64,000 bases of DNA from Membranipora membranacea (GCA_914767715.1 OU612067.1:10106001-10170000), one strand, 5' to 3'; counted from the first letter of the stretch, positions 1 through 11,854 are shown. Translations and numbers: made by a program. Notes: generated by a model not told the origin, from the sequence alone.

Positions 1-712
1 ATCGTTTCCATCCAGGTTTTTTCAACAATATATTTTTAGCATGGATGCTGTTGGCATTTTTATTGCCAGCTCATATTTAACTGCAATGATTTTACTTCCA
101 GTTTATCATTTTTTAATTCAGTTTAAACATTTTACTTCCAGTTTATCTATTGTCACCTTATATATGGTATCCATATCATTGGCAACTTGTCCTGCAATAA
201 TGCCCTCAATAGATTATTTTTGTTGCAAAAACGGGCTTTACGCATTATCGCCAATGTGCATTACATCCCGTATTATCTCATTTCAACCGAATCCATTACA
301 CAATCATTACAACTCCTACCTCTTCCTAAGCTTGTTTGTTATTTCACTTCACCTTTTGCGCATAAGATAAACAATTTTTTAACACCTCCATTTATATATA
401 GAGGATTTAAAAACACTACCAAGTTCAATTTTCGTGATAAACATTTACTTTTATATCATACAGACAATCTAAGATACAAAGTTTCTGCTACATACAATTC
501 TTTACCGTTACATTTGAGATCTAAAGAGAAGTTCAGTTCATTCAAAACTTTACTTTTCAACCATATATTATCGACTTGACCAACATCATTGATGATATTA
601 TTTCCCTTCTGTTTCTCTTTTTTTGTTATAAAAAAAAATTGTTTTCTGGCACTGAGTGCAAAACATTTCGAATGAGATGACTTTTGATGCCAATAAAAAG
701 TATATATATATA
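1..712 (+). pseudogene. 3' end of a non-LTR retrotransposon (decayed reverse transcriptase C-terminus)
   Basis: Two overlapping plus-strand frames (41-370 and 187-579) together resemble the C-terminal tail of jockey/CR1/L2-type LINE polymerases. The second frame has the typical tail start LQKRALRII and, near its end, YNSLPLHLRS followed by FK and a short hydrophobic end. The YADD catalytic region is absent, so this is a 5'-truncated copy cut by the window edge or by decay, with at least one frame break between the two frames. A polyadenylation-like AATAAA at 692-697 followed by a TATA/GATAATAA simple repeat looks like a LINE 3' terminus. Family assignment rests on remembered motifs, not a search. 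Confidence 0.7.
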
Positions 713-1184
713 TGATAATAATGAAGGAATTTGATTTCAGTGTTTACTTTTATTCACAACTCTCTTTTTTTTTCCCCCAACTACAGTCATCTACTTGTGT
801 GATAACAGATATTATTGTTGAGATAAAAAAAGGAGTCTTTGTAATCTAGACAATCAAAAACGAATTTGAATGAAAGGGTCTTTCAATCTGTTTCCTCTAA
901 TGCACTTAACACGACCATGCTATTTATCCACAAACAGGTCGGCATTGAACTGTACAGCCACTGACTATATGTGAATTTTTACCCAAAAGATCCTGCAAAT
1001 AAAAAAATTGGTTTGTTAGGTTGCACACTTTAATATATCAGGGAATTAGAATCGCACCAGAATCAGTGGTTGGGTTCCACACGAGCCTCTAATAGAGGAG
1101 AGTTAGCCTTGTCATGCGGCCACGGGCTTTAATTTTTGGATTTTTTGGTGGCCTTGTATATCTCTGTATAGTATCAGTAGTTGT

Positions 1185-1684
1185 TAGTGATGGCAACGAG
1201 ACGGGACAATTCCCGGTCTCGCGAGACTTGTCTCCTCGGGACAGTATCTCGTCTCGTCGAGACAGACAACTCTTACTACAGGTCGAGACCACTTGCATTG
1301 TAAATGGTAGTAGCTGGTCAAAACATTGCCTTCACCCAGACTCGAACCAGTGACCTAGTGATCAGCAGTCAATGCTCTTACCCACTACACCACGGTTAAT
1401 GTAATTCTGACTATGATATAATGGAATGATAGTTATTAGTCATGCTTTTGCTGCAAATATCCTTATTGCTATAGATCATAAGTTACAACTTGAATCAAAT
1501 GTACTATAAGCTGATTGCACTAGTGATAATGAATGAATATCCACCATTCTTTTAAATTGTGATATCTGAAGAATGTTTTATCGGCATCGTTATATGTCTC
1601 GGTCTCGTCCCGGTCTCGTCCCGAATTTTCTTGCTGTCTCGGTCTCGTCCCGTCTCGCCAAAATCTGACAATTTGCCATCACTA
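1185..1684. mobile_element. Non-autonomous hAT-like element (500 bp) with 8-bp target duplication
   Basis: Both ends carry the same terminal inverted repeat, TAGTGATGGCAA, and the element is flanked by perfect 8-bp direct repeats GTAGTTGT at 1177-1184 and 1685-1692. Target duplications of 8 bp and a TIR of this form fit the hAT superfamily. The subterminal regions are rich in GGTCTCGTCCCG-type motifs in opposite orientations (about 1197-1270 and 1591-1660), which would fold on each other. There is no transposase reading frame, so it is a MITE-like derivative. It contains a tRNA-like sequence on the minus strand (1328-1395). Confidence 0.8.
1328..1395 (-). other. tRNA-like sequence inside the hAT-like element
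   Basis: Read on the minus strand, a D-arm/A-box-like stretch (TGGTGTAGTGGGTAAGAGC, 1374-1392) is followed at the right spacing by a B-box-like GGTTCGAGT (1340-1348). The T-arm pairs only partly and the anticodon stem is irregular, so a functional tRNA is unlikely. It is either a tRNA pseudogene or the head of a tRNA-derived SINE captured by the element. Confidence 0.5.
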
Positions 1685-1699
1685 GTAGTTGTGTTATGC

Positions 1700-3860
1700 T
1701 TGTTTAGCTCTATTTTAGACCACTCTGAGCAAGGAGTTTGAAAAAGAAGTGGAAACGGCCTCTCATTTCAAATTGTTGTTTGTCTCGACTGGTAATTTTC
1801 CATGACCACAGCCAATCAGAGCAGAGACTGCAGAGAGTGCCTTCCTGCCAAAAAGAAATACAACTTGAATTGCAGTAATAATTTTGATGAACTGTCCAAT
1901 CAGCAAGAGCATAGTTGTTGAATCCCATTTATCAAGATGGGCTCTACCACAAATTTCCTAAAGTGTTTGAACCTCTTGAAAAGAAACTAAACTAAGTAGC
2001 AGAGAGATATAGACAGCACTCATGTATATTCCACGTTTCAAACTATAGTCTAATTTTACCTGGGACTCCAAAGCCCTCTGCTACTCATTTGAGAAGGGAA
2101 AGTTCGACTGCAGACATGGCCATAAATTTGCCTCATAATTTGGTAATCAATGGCGGTTTTCATCAGTCAAACGTGGTATGTTATGCCTCCCTTTGTCACT
2201 TAGGTGTTAGAAAGGGCTTATTTAAAGTGGAATACAGCCCTGGCACCACTAGTTATGAATCCACTTGCAATTTACTTTCACAGATAGGCAGCATACTCAA
2301 CAATGAAAATCCTAGGTATAAGCTCCGGTTCTGCACCGCAGGGCAGTCAGCAGCCCCTAAACCCCTATGGCTTCAAAAAAACTGAATTAAATTGGGAAGC
2401 TATGTTTTGTTTATAATCTCATAGAAAATCGTAATTTCTTTTTATTGCAGGCAAAAACATTGTTTTTGTAGATGATTTTTCAATTGCCATGCCTGTTTAT
2501 GTATTAGATTAAAACAAAACGAAAGATAGCTGCTTTAATTCCAGAAACAAATAATTTTCTACATCAAAATTTTCCAGCAATACATTTATCTTGAGAGTAT
2601 TAACACTTGGCCAATCATATTGGATATGCCTGATACTGAAACAAAATGGTGGAAGAGAGTTTGCTATTAAAATAATTTAAATTTTCTAACTTAATATTTG
2701 TTTCTAACAAGCAAGTTTAGAAAGAGTTAATCATTACGCATCAAATATCAAAATATAACTTTTATGGTTGTCTGGTACTTTATCTATACTTATCTGGTCT
2801 AAGTTCCTCACATGGTTTTTAAATGGTGAATGAATGATTTATTTTCAGTCTCTCTATCCCCCATCGATCATTTGCATTGGAATTATAATTCTTTACCCTG
2901 TGGTTACTATATTACTAGCTATGTCTCATCTACACTTGTGGTGATTTATATCATGATATATTGTCTCTGGGTGTCTGAATATACCATTGAGTAAACATTT
3001 CAAATATTTTAATAATTTTCAACTGGAGACAGACATATAAAAAGACTGAGGACTTAAATTAATTTTAATGGAGGGACCATATTAGTACAACCCTTGGAAA
3101 CAGCCTTGTTAAGTCACAGGCTAAATTTTGTCTCTGCTCCCTCTCTTTACCTCCCTGCTTCGAGCATTCACTTTTTCCCTGTTCCATAGGCAAATAAATT
3201 AACTTTGTAATTTATCATATTCAAAATAAATAAGTTGATTGCACAATTTTGCAGTAATAATGTGAATTCATGGCTAGGTTATAAATTTTTAAATAGCCTG
3301 ACAGCACATGTATAGTCTAAGGTTACTGAGGCTATTTCACAAAATAACAATGGGGAAATGTATTGGCATAAGTTCGAGTGCTTGATGATTTACTCAGACT
3401 ACAAATGTGATGCAAGGGTATTTAAAAATGTGTAACATCTTTTCACGTTATTGCTGCCAAAATTTGTGCAATCAACTTTTTGATATTTATTTTGAATGTG
3501 ATAAATGTCAAACATGTTTAGGATTAGAGCTAACAAAGCAGAAGACAACGCCTGATACTATATGGATAAATAAAAACCCACCAAACAAGCAAAAGAACCG
3601 AAACCCGTGGCCCAGTGACAAGACTAGAGGAGAGTCTCTCTTCAAAGACATGATTGCTTTTTAATTTTCATGAGAGTTGCATATTTTTTGAATAGTATTT
3701 ATATGTCAGAATAGAAACACACCATGTTTCAACCTGATTGTTTATGATCTGTTATACAACCAATTAATTAGCACATACGCGATCCATTACTCCTCTCATT
3801 TATCAAAAGAAGCAAAGACGTGGTGGCGGAAGGCAACTGCTAACAAACTTACACATAGAG
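1700..3860. other. Intergenic stretch without a supported gene
   Basis: A 98-codon frame at 2089-2385 and an 85-codon frame at 3407-3664 are open, but neither shows a recognisable domain, signal peptide or convincing splice context. If the minus-strand gene whose exon ends at 3872 has 3' exons, they should lie here, but none could be identified by homology to the 33 kb and 49 kb paralogues. Confidence 0.4.
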
Positions 3861-3871
3861 GTTCACTTTAC

Positions 3872-4008
3872 CTGTTTGAGCTGACTGAGCTGACTCAGTT
3901 GCCTGGGTTGAGTAAGCTTTTTGAGCTGACTCAGATGATCGGATTGAATTAGTTGTTTTAGCTGACTGAGCTGATCGGGTTGAATAAGCTGATTAATATC
4001 TACCAAAC
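3872..4008 (-). repeat. 36-bp coding tandem repeat (12-residue heptad-like unit)
   Basis: Within exon 3 of the type II membrane protein, a 36-bp unit occurs about three times plus a partial copy. Each unit encodes 12 residues ending LSQLK or LSQLS. The paralogues at 33.3 kb and 49.1 kb have only a 13-residue exon here, so the stalk has been lengthened by repeat expansion in this gene. Confidence 0.7.
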
Positions 4009-5922
4009 ACTTCATAATCAAATCATTCTACAAAGAAACATACACGACAAATAGGTTACAGAGTAGAGAAAGGCTTAATGTTTGGTTGCCCTTGAATATT
4101 GAATTCATTGACCATTGTTCAACATTGCCTAATACAGGAAATGTTTTGAAATATTGACACTGTTATCTCACAATCATGGCCAAATGAATATCAATCAAAC
4201 ACATAAGAAATGTCTGATCATTGTTGCAACCGGTATGGTGAAGTCTTAGCCATCGATCAAAAACTTGTTTCTGGGCATTTGAATCAGACATTTTTCTCTG
4301 TTCACAGATATCCACACAATATGTACATTGCTATTGGTCATAATCTCTTTGGTATGGCAAGATATCCTACAATGATGACTTACCTTAGATTCTGAAGGTA
4401 AGTGATCTGGTTTGTATAAATCTACTCTGCCGGTGGACAGGAGCCAGATGTTAACACAAACAAGAGCTAACAGTAAGCATCCAAGAATTAATGCTGCATA
4501 AAATGATATCGGTCGCCTCTTGTGCTTCATGTTGTTCTTCTAATAGTACATAGAAGATTGAAGAATAAATACTTAGAACACCTAGAATCTATTCATGATT
4601 TAATGTACTCTCGTATTGCCCGAGTAACCTGTGATGCAAAACTAGTGATTGAGTAGACAATAACCACTTAGTTTAAATGATTTAACTTGGTAATTTCATT
4701 CCATGTATACATACAAATAACTGACCATGAAGCGTCAACCAGGTTCAATTATTTCAATATTGAATAATTGAACGATAAAACAGCTTAAGGTTATGATACC
4801 AGCGTTGACCATACCAGTTTGGACATTTTATATACCGTTGGAAAGCTGCTGAGCTACTGATCGCTAATTGCTCATCAAAAAGGTGACGTTGCGTCATTTT
4901 ATCGGAGAAATGAGGCCGAAAAGGCTGTTTTTAGCAAAGTGGATGGCTGCGCTACATTGATTACTAGAAAGTTCAAAACAGGTTACATTTATTCTTAGAG
5001 ACATAGTTCATCCTAATTTTAGGTTGAAAATAATATTTGATGAGCCTAAAGTGACTTTTTACGTCAAGTCATAATGCGTGTGGTTTTTAACTTTGATGAT
5101 ATAATGCGAAATTTAAGCAACGATTTGAGACAGTTCGAATAAAACAGGGCCAAATTTTTAGCTTTTTTCCACTATATTGCTGTTTAAATGACACACACCA
5201 CAAATTTCAGCCGTATATCAAATGTATCAATATCAGCATAGACCATCAAAGGTACGTTTTGCGCCAATAACGTCAAACATGCTGTCAAAAGGTCCAGTAC
5301 TTAGTACTCCAGACAAATTTATTTTGAAAATTCTCACATACGAAGCCGCTTTGATTACGCATAGTAAAAACAGGAAATGCCAACAGAATATGGCACTATG
5401 TTTTAGTCTTCCTCGAATTATACCACACAGAATGCCGAAAAACACCTTGAAAAGCCCCTTAAATTGGCTGTTTTGGGCATTCTGTGTGGTATAATTCGAG
5501 TAAGACCACTTTGGGCTCATCAAAATATATTATTTTCAACCTAAAATTAGGATGCGCTATGTCTCTAAGAATGAATGTAACTTGTTTTGAACTTTCTAGC
5601 AATCGATGTAGCGCAGCCATCCACTTTGCTAAAAACATCCTTTTCAGCCTCATTTCTCCGATAAAATGAGGCAACGTCATCCAATCACGTTTTTGATGAG
5701 CTATTAGCGATCAGTAGCTCAGCAGCTTTCCAACGGTATATAAAATGTCCAAATCGGTCAACGCTGGTATCATAACCTTAATCTGGCGCTCCTGCATATG
5801 ATGAACCTTCACTTGAGCCAGTGCACATTCCATCTAGATGACAAACAACACCTTATGTATGAATTATATCTAATTATTCTTAATTTCATCGTTTTTGGTA
5901 TTCTTACCTCCTTATTATCCAT
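3872..5922 (-). CDS. Type II single-pass membrane protein with repeat-built coiled-coil stalk (partial model)
   Basis: Three minus-strand exons are supported by splice sites and phase. Exon 1 is 5908-5922 (MDNKE, donor gtaaga). Exon 2 is 4384-4539: a basic KHKRRP stretch, about 22 hydrophobic residues (SFYAALILGCLLLALVCVNI), then a polar stem, donor gtaagt. Exon 3 is 3872-4027: starts NDLIMK, then three 12-residue Gln/Leu-rich repeats of the form xLxQxxxLSQLK, donor gtaaag. A basic N-terminus followed by one hydrophobic segment with no cleavable signal predicts an N-in, C-out protein. The repeats have leucine spacing that suits a coiled-coil stalk. Exon 2 and the start of exon 3 match the genes at 33-34.6 kb and 49-50.5 kb, confirming a small gene family. 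Any C-terminal exons were not found. The function is unknown. Confidence 0.65.
4789..5777. mobile_element. Foldback element, 989 bp, with ~264-bp inverted-repeat arms, flanked by TTAA
   Basis: The left arm (4789-5052) and right arm (5514-5777) are near-complementary inverted repeats beginning GGTTATGATACCAGCG and ending with its complement. TTAA lies at both outer edges (4785-4788 and 5778-5781). This is compatible with a piggyBac-type TTAA target duplication, although TTAA could instead belong to the inverted repeat, and the termini do not start with the usual CCY. A second inverted repeat (about 5408-5432 versus 5477-5502) is nested in the centre. No transposase frame is present. It sits in an intron of the minus-strand type II membrane protein gene. 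Confidence 0.75.
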
Positions 5923-7990
5923 GTCTCCAGGTATTGAGATACTTCTTCTTCTTTCAATAGCGAAGCCAAGTGACTAAGTAAGATGTCTTTCAACCTCGAT
6001 AAACAGGTTATACATTTCATGAAACAGCTGTTTATTCCCTTTGAATGTGATAATATTATTAACCAATAGACATGCAATGTCATGACAGTTGCAACATTAC
6101 TTGAAAGATATGAATCTTGTGCAAACAGTTGCCAAAGAAAGTATGACTAATCAGACCTACCCATAGAGCTATTTTCAGTCAATGACACATATCTGGTATT
6201 TTAGGCGACAACAACAAAAGGCTCAATATGTTTTTGACTTGTTTACCGGTATGTTGCAATGTTATGTATCCTCACACCTAAGCAAATTTATCTATAATCT
6301 CAATTTAAACATTATTTATACATGGATATATGGATACATGGACCCTGCAATATGTTAATCAGTAATTTTCCAGATATTAAAAAAATTGTGTGCTCCATCA
6401 TTCTTACCAGTACCACTACCAGTGGCTAACACAAGTTGTAAGAATCAGACTGCTTAGTAAATTTGTCTCAATAGCAATGTTGAATAGCATACCCAATTAC
6501 AAAAAAATTGGTCTCGTGATTTTCTGCAGCTGACAGGATTCAACCATCTTTTTAATTAACGGTGAGAATTGGCTCACAACAAACTATATAGATTACAAAT
6601 CCAGTATAGCATTTAAAGTTAGTATTTCCTGAGTTATTTAGTATGAATCATATTGAGTAAAGTTGCAGACTGAGAAGGGTTCTTTTCTCAAAGCCTTATT
6701 AATAGGAAGCCTTACATAATCCTCAAAAATAGTAGTACCTACTTACCTTGGCCTCTGAATCCAGTCATTATGTTATCAGAGGTTTCAATAGAAATAATGC
6801 TGCTCTAGCTATTGTGGAACTGTATTATCATACTCTTTTCTCCAACTTTTGGGTAGTTATAATGTGGTTTATCCTCCTCTTTATCTTCCTAAACAATTAT
6901 AGATAGAATCAATAATGGACAATCTTGATTGAATTATCCAGAATGGGATCACAAAAAGAGGTACAATGACTTCTGAAGCTGAAGCTGGCAGATGAGTTGT
7001 CCAAATATCAGGTTTTATCAATTAAGACTGAAGCTCATTGATCGACTCTTTTCCTATTTAAGGATTTGAGAAAAGTTTCAATCATCAAATTACTATTTTA
7101 GAGGCTGCATGCAGACCAATACATGTTATAGTCAGGCAGCTACTCATGATGTAGTAAAACATATGTAGGAATATATAAATCCAAAGCTCATCTGGGCAGA
7201 AATCTTCATCGAAAATTAAGATTTGGGGATACAACATACAGTGGTGCGCGTACCACTGCACAACACACAGGTCTTCAGCTAAAAACCATGAGTCAAACGT
7301 TGTTTCGAGGCCTTCTCTAGTAGAACCTCCTCATGGCCGGCCCCAGCAGCATGAAGCCACCCCTGTGTGTTGCTGAGCATCTCAATCAATCTCATCGATC
7401 CCTCAGTGCATTTTGTAAGTTTCGGTGGTTTGACATAATTGGTGTGTTTACGCTGTTGCGCAACCAGGGAGGCTGCCAACTCTTCACTGTTTCAGTGCAA
7501 CAATGTTCGCCCCATCACTTTCATGCTTATACTCTCAGCCAAACCAGTGCAGGGAGGTTTGCTTTCCATCAACTCATCGGCGCAAAGTCGCTATCGTCAA
7601 GGCACCCGCCCCTCGTGCCACTCGTTCACCACTCAAATTCACCACATTGAGCATAGTACAACTCATTCACAAGTCAGAGAGATGACTTGTTTGCGCTACA
7701 GCCTGTGGGCTGACTGTGATTTCCTGTCTCCCTCTGCCTGCCTTTTATGCGAAGGACAAGCTTTTAATCCTATGTTTGTAATACCTTAGATCTAACTCAG
7801 ACTCACTTTGATTTTTCACCCTGCAGAGATTAAACTACTTTAATTTGAGTATTAAAGGCATAATCTTGCTTAGCCTTCTACCCCAAGCAGTTTGCTTATC
7901 ATCACTTAATCCCCTCATTCTAATCCTCACAAGGATTATGACAAAAGGAATTAAATGCTGGCCAACTCCACAAAACAAAATGAGTGTGTT
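5923..7990. other. Intergenic stretch; possible 3' tail of the LINE relic at 8 kb
   Basis: 5923-7270 holds nothing recognised. 7279-7800 has several overlapping open frames on both strands and higher GC than its surroundings. It lies directly downstream (minus strand) of the restriction-endonuclease LINE relic and could be its 3' untranslated region, but I cannot show this. Confidence 0.3.
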
Positions 7991-8019
7991 AAACCCCAGC
8001 TTACAAGTAATAGGATTAC

Positions 8020-8940
8020 TTAGCTTTTGTCTTCACACAGTGCTGTTGCAGATGCGCTTTCTGCCTCATGTACTATGCTTTTTGTGGCTTGTTTGAGTGC
8101 TCTTCCTGAAAGCCCAACTCTAGTAAGAAATTTGGTAGCTGATCTAGCTATGAATCCATGGCAGCCAACTTCAACTGCAAATAATTCGCAATTCCAACCT
8201 TTGTCTTGGCATTGTGTGACCAGATCTTCGTATCTTGTCAGTTTTCCCTAATGTGCGTATGAGAGATTTTCTTCCCAAGGCACTGTCAATTCCATCAGTA
8301 GTAGTGCTTTTTCTTTGTCAGACCAAACAGTTAAGTCTGGTCTTCGGTTCGTGATCACAATATGCTGTGGCATGATGAGCTGCTCTGTGAGGTCGCATTT
8401 CACCTGCCATTCTCCGCTGTTCATCAATCCCTTTTTGCGCAAAATCTTTTCACGCGCTTCACCACCAGCATTAGCATATTCACACTTCGCCGTGACATAT
8501 TTACACAACACTTTCAGGACTTGATTATGCCTATACGTGTATCTTCCCAGGCTCTGTTGGCAATTCGACAGTATATGTCGAAGTGTGCCCTTAGCCGAGC
8601 ACTCGGCGCATTTCGAGTTCTCGGTCAAATTCCAGCGTTCCAGGTTTGCCGGGGTCGGTAGTTGATCATAAGCTGCACCAACCAGAAAGCTGATCCTTTG
8701 TGGCTCCATCGACAACAATTCTGTCCATTTAAGCTGACGCTGCTCAACAGATTCCCAACAAGTCCACCTGCCTTGTTGGGCTTGGTCTACAGCTTGTGTC
8801 TGGCGGCGCTCCTCTTCCATCTTGAGCACTTCATCAACTACCATCTCCCGTCTAACCTTTGGGCTTTCCTTTGAGAACCACCGGTTTGCTTCCCAGCCGA
8901 TGCCATGACGTGCAGTTGTCACAGCACCCACAATCTCACT
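8020..8940 (-). pseudogene. Non-LTR retrotransposon C-terminus with CCHC knuckle and restriction-like endonuclease
   Basis: The minus-strand frame 8248-8931 (227 codons) contains a zinc-knuckle-like CAEC-x7-H-x4-C segment followed about 70 residues later by RPDLTVWS and MELTVPWEE. This is the PD-(D/E)xK spacing of the endonuclease that follows reverse transcriptase in R2/NeSL-like elements. After a stop/frame break near 8248 the same protein continues in another frame (8020-8247), including KLTRYEDLV and a Cys/Gly-rich stretch AVEVGCHGF, and ends at a stop at 8020-8022. The reverse transcriptase itself is missing upstream. The copy is therefore broken and 5'-truncated. Assignment to the restriction-like-endonuclease clade is from motif knowledge. 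Confidence 0.8.
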
Positions 8941-9060
8941 TATCTCCAGTCGAGAAGATTGTTAGTCCTTTATTCTGCGATGGTGTCACTTGACCATCTT
9001 TGTGTTTGACTGAGATTCATACAGGCTGCCAACGACTGGTTTATTGATATCTTAATTGGT

Positions 9061-9520
9061 TTATTGATTTTCTGAAATATATCTAAACAGTGCGGGAGGA
9101 ATTATGCTGTATTTGAGTCGAAGATCCAGGGGGATGTTCCTATCTTTCAGGTTTCTTTTGAAAATGTCCTTGTATCTCAGCTTTGGGTGTCCAATTCCAT
9201 GTTTACCCTCAGTGGGTTGTGAGTACAATATAAGCTTTGGTATTCCGGTGTTATCTAGTCTGTTGACATGACCAGTCCATCTGAGGCATCTGCTGATGAG
9301 AATGTCGTACATGCTAGGCAAAGAAATCGCTTTCAGGATCCTTTCATTTGATAAGAACTGTCACCACTTGATGTTAGTATCCCTCTCAGCTGTCTCGTCA
9401 TGAATGCACTAAGTTTATAAGCAGTAACCTTGTACAGAACCAGGATTCAACACCATAGATAAGAGCTGATAGAACAATGGCTCTGTACACAGCACTTTTT
9501 CCAAAAAGAAAAATTAAGAT
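9061..9520 (-). pseudogene. Second LINE relic: reverse transcriptase C-terminal tail (RTE/jockey-like)
   Basis: The minus-strand frame 9061-9321 has the hallmark tail motif CLRWTGHVNRLD, then IPKLILYSQ, GKHGIGHPKLRYKDIFKR and DRNIPL, which recurs at the end of many LINE polymerases after the fingers/thumb region. Upstream on the same strand (9322-9520) short pieces in other frames fit the preceding ALIYGVESW-type segment, with several stops and shifts. The copy is decayed. It lies in the same orientation as the relic at 8.0-8.9 kb but belongs to a different LINE type. Confidence 0.7.
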
Positions 9521-10116
9521 CACAAGTTGTTCGAACCTTTTTATCCTGGGCGATGTCCTGCCAGTATATTATATACTTCTTTTCTTGTGAGACTTCATGA
9601 TCTGTATTTGAATATAAGCTTGCAAATGATTTGTAAGGCTACTCTGAGTTTTGCAGGTTATCAGAGCAGCCCTCTCCACAGGCTGAGGAAATTCTGTACT
9701 GGCAAGGTTTGACTGAGACATGTGCAGATCCTCAGCTGTCGCAGTTACTGGCCAGATGTGCTGTAGATTTACAAACACATTGCCCTTACAGGTTGTCACG
9801 TTCCTGGCTTATTTTCATGGTTTTGTCTCCCATAGATCCCCATATGATTAACCTGGTATCCAGTTTCCAGTGGTGCCCGCGAGGAGGGATGCATCGAGTC
9901 TTGGTATGCAGAGTCCGTAGTTTACATCCTCGTCACACCCTTGGTTGCAGCTCCTGGTTCCTTCCATTGCCATGCTCCCCACCACCACTAATAATTGATT
10001 AAGTGCATTTTGTATTTGGGGTCTCAGATAGGAGAACAAGCAGCACTATGATATAAAAAGCTTATTGCAGCTACTTTGAAAGGTAACCATCTGCCATTCA
10101 AACACTAGTCTTCTAC

Positions 10117-10175
10117 CTGCCTAATGGTTAAGCGGTCTAGCGCTCGCATAGTTGAGGTATTGGGTGTTTCATAAC
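10117..10175 (+). other. Weak tRNA-derived SINE-like trace
   Basis: TAATGGTTAAGCGG followed by GCGCTCGCATA and a T-rich decayed B-box position resembles a degraded tRNA-derived SINE head. The T-arm is not recoverable, so confidence is low. Confidence 0.25.
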
Positions 10176-10299
10176 TTTAGTTCAGCTTCTTTTCTCGATC
10201 TGTGGGTTATTCATTCACCGATGCAGTCATAAATTTTGCATGAAACTAGTTGACCGTGACTACAATAACTACCTAAACCATCATGATTTGTGATTGACT

Positions 10300-11170
10300 G
10301 GACACTAAATAACAATATACATTCATTTCTAATGAGAAGGATGCATCCAATAACATCACACAGCTGGACGGTTGTAGTTCGAACTCAGTTGATATTGTTG
10401 AATGTTTTGCTGATGCCTGTGTTTCAGTTTTCTCTACAGATAATGGCATTGCTGTCACATCCATCCAGAGCCTTTCAATTGGATTGCATCATGGCTCAAT
10501 AATTGAAACCTTGTTGTTACAGTTAATGGAGCTCGGTCATCCCCAGTGAAGTAACATCTAGTGTACCCCAAGTTAGCTGCCTTTTCCTACTATTATTCTT
10601 ACTATAATATGTTAATGATATACCTGATAATGTCAAATATTGTGCTACCAAACTGTATGCTGACGATTCACTCCTCTACAAACCGATCAATAAACCATTG
10701 GAAGAGGACTACAAACTGATCTAGGTTCTTTAATATCATGGGCTGATTCCTACCAAATGAGTTTTAACATTAAATAATGGGAACATTCTAGAATAACAAG
10801 AGGTCAAGAGAGAACCCTTCTTCGCCGTATAAAATTAATGATACCGAATTAAAATATGTAAATACTTTTAATTATCTTGGTGTAAATATTGACTCAAAAC
10901 TTGAATTTGGAATTCATATTATTGATATTTGTCAGAGAGCATCCAACACACTTTACATACTTAGCCTGTCAACGAACCTGAGCAACAGCATTTAAAACTC
11001 GCCCTGCCGGCCTATTATTGAATATGTATCATATAATATGGTCATCCCATCTAATTAAATATGAGATAATACTCAAAAATAGAAAAGCTTTCCGCTGGTG
11101 TACTAATGAAAAGAAATTTTTAATTCATCAATAATCAATCCTGTCGTGAAGTTATATATTTAACATTTGT
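10300..11170 (+). pseudogene. Decayed LINE reverse transcriptase with YADD motif
   Basis: Fragments in changing plus-strand frames follow the order of a jockey/CR1-like reverse transcriptase: a piece like WIASWLN with VVTVNGARSSPVK (about 10480-10545), a VPQ-containing remnant, YVNDIPDNVKYC, and LYADDSLLY (about 10610-10680), then a later fragment with ISWADSYQMSFN. Several stops and shifts interrupt it. This is the catalytic core absent from the fragment at the window start, but nothing proves they are the same family. Confidence 0.7.
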
Positions 11171-11249
11171 TTATTTAATTAAATATCACCAAAGCACACC
11201 AATGACTGACTCAAAGTCATTACTTTTCGTTTTGCTATAAAATAGCTTT

Positions 11250-11850
11250 CTTGAGAATACATTTGGTTTCACAATAAAATGAGGCGTTAACAATCCGTGC
11301 TAGAATACACCTCAAACAAAATAACATAGGTACACAGAATATCATTTTGAGATAGTACAAGTATAAAAACAGTAATTAGGTATCAATAACTTTTGCAAAT
11401 AATAGCAATATTTACAATCCTATTTTGAGACTACATAATTTACCAATTAGCAATGGTAATTTATCAAACTTCATTTTGATTAGGTATTAACAATACTCCA
11501 TATGAGAATTACACCATTTCATAATCAGGATAAGGTATTAACAATTCCCTACAATGATAATTGGATCATTTTCACTATCTTGGCCTCTCCGCAAGATCTT
11601 CTTTTCAAGCCATACAAGGCATAAACAATCTACCATCTGAAAACGGTAAAATTATTGTGCTCTTTGCGAGATCTTTTTTTCAAGCCATGCAAGGCATTAA
11701 TAATCTTCTGGACAATAACGGTGAATTGAGTGATCTCTTTTCCAGATCTTGTTTTCAAGCTATACAAGGCATTAACAATCTACCGTCTGAAAATGGTAAA
11801 TTTATTGACTTCTTTTCGAGATCATCTTTTCAAGCCAAAAATCTGAGGTC
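11250..11850 (+). repeat. 75-bp minisatellite keeping one frame open
   Basis: Four AGATCTT-type anchors lie at 11594, 11669, 11744 and 11819, exactly 75 bp apart; degenerate copies extend upstream to about 11340. Because 75 is 25 codons, the frame at 11561-11854 repeats a 25-residue unit (FQAIQGINNLPSENGK and variants). No start context, signal peptide or splice signals support a gene, so the open frame may be a by-product of the period. Confidence 0.75.
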
Positions 11851-11854
11851 GTAA

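Noticed and set aside
7333-7789. Overlapping frames as a gene.
   Set aside because: Several competing frames on both strands, no domain; more likely the tail of the adjacent LINE relic.
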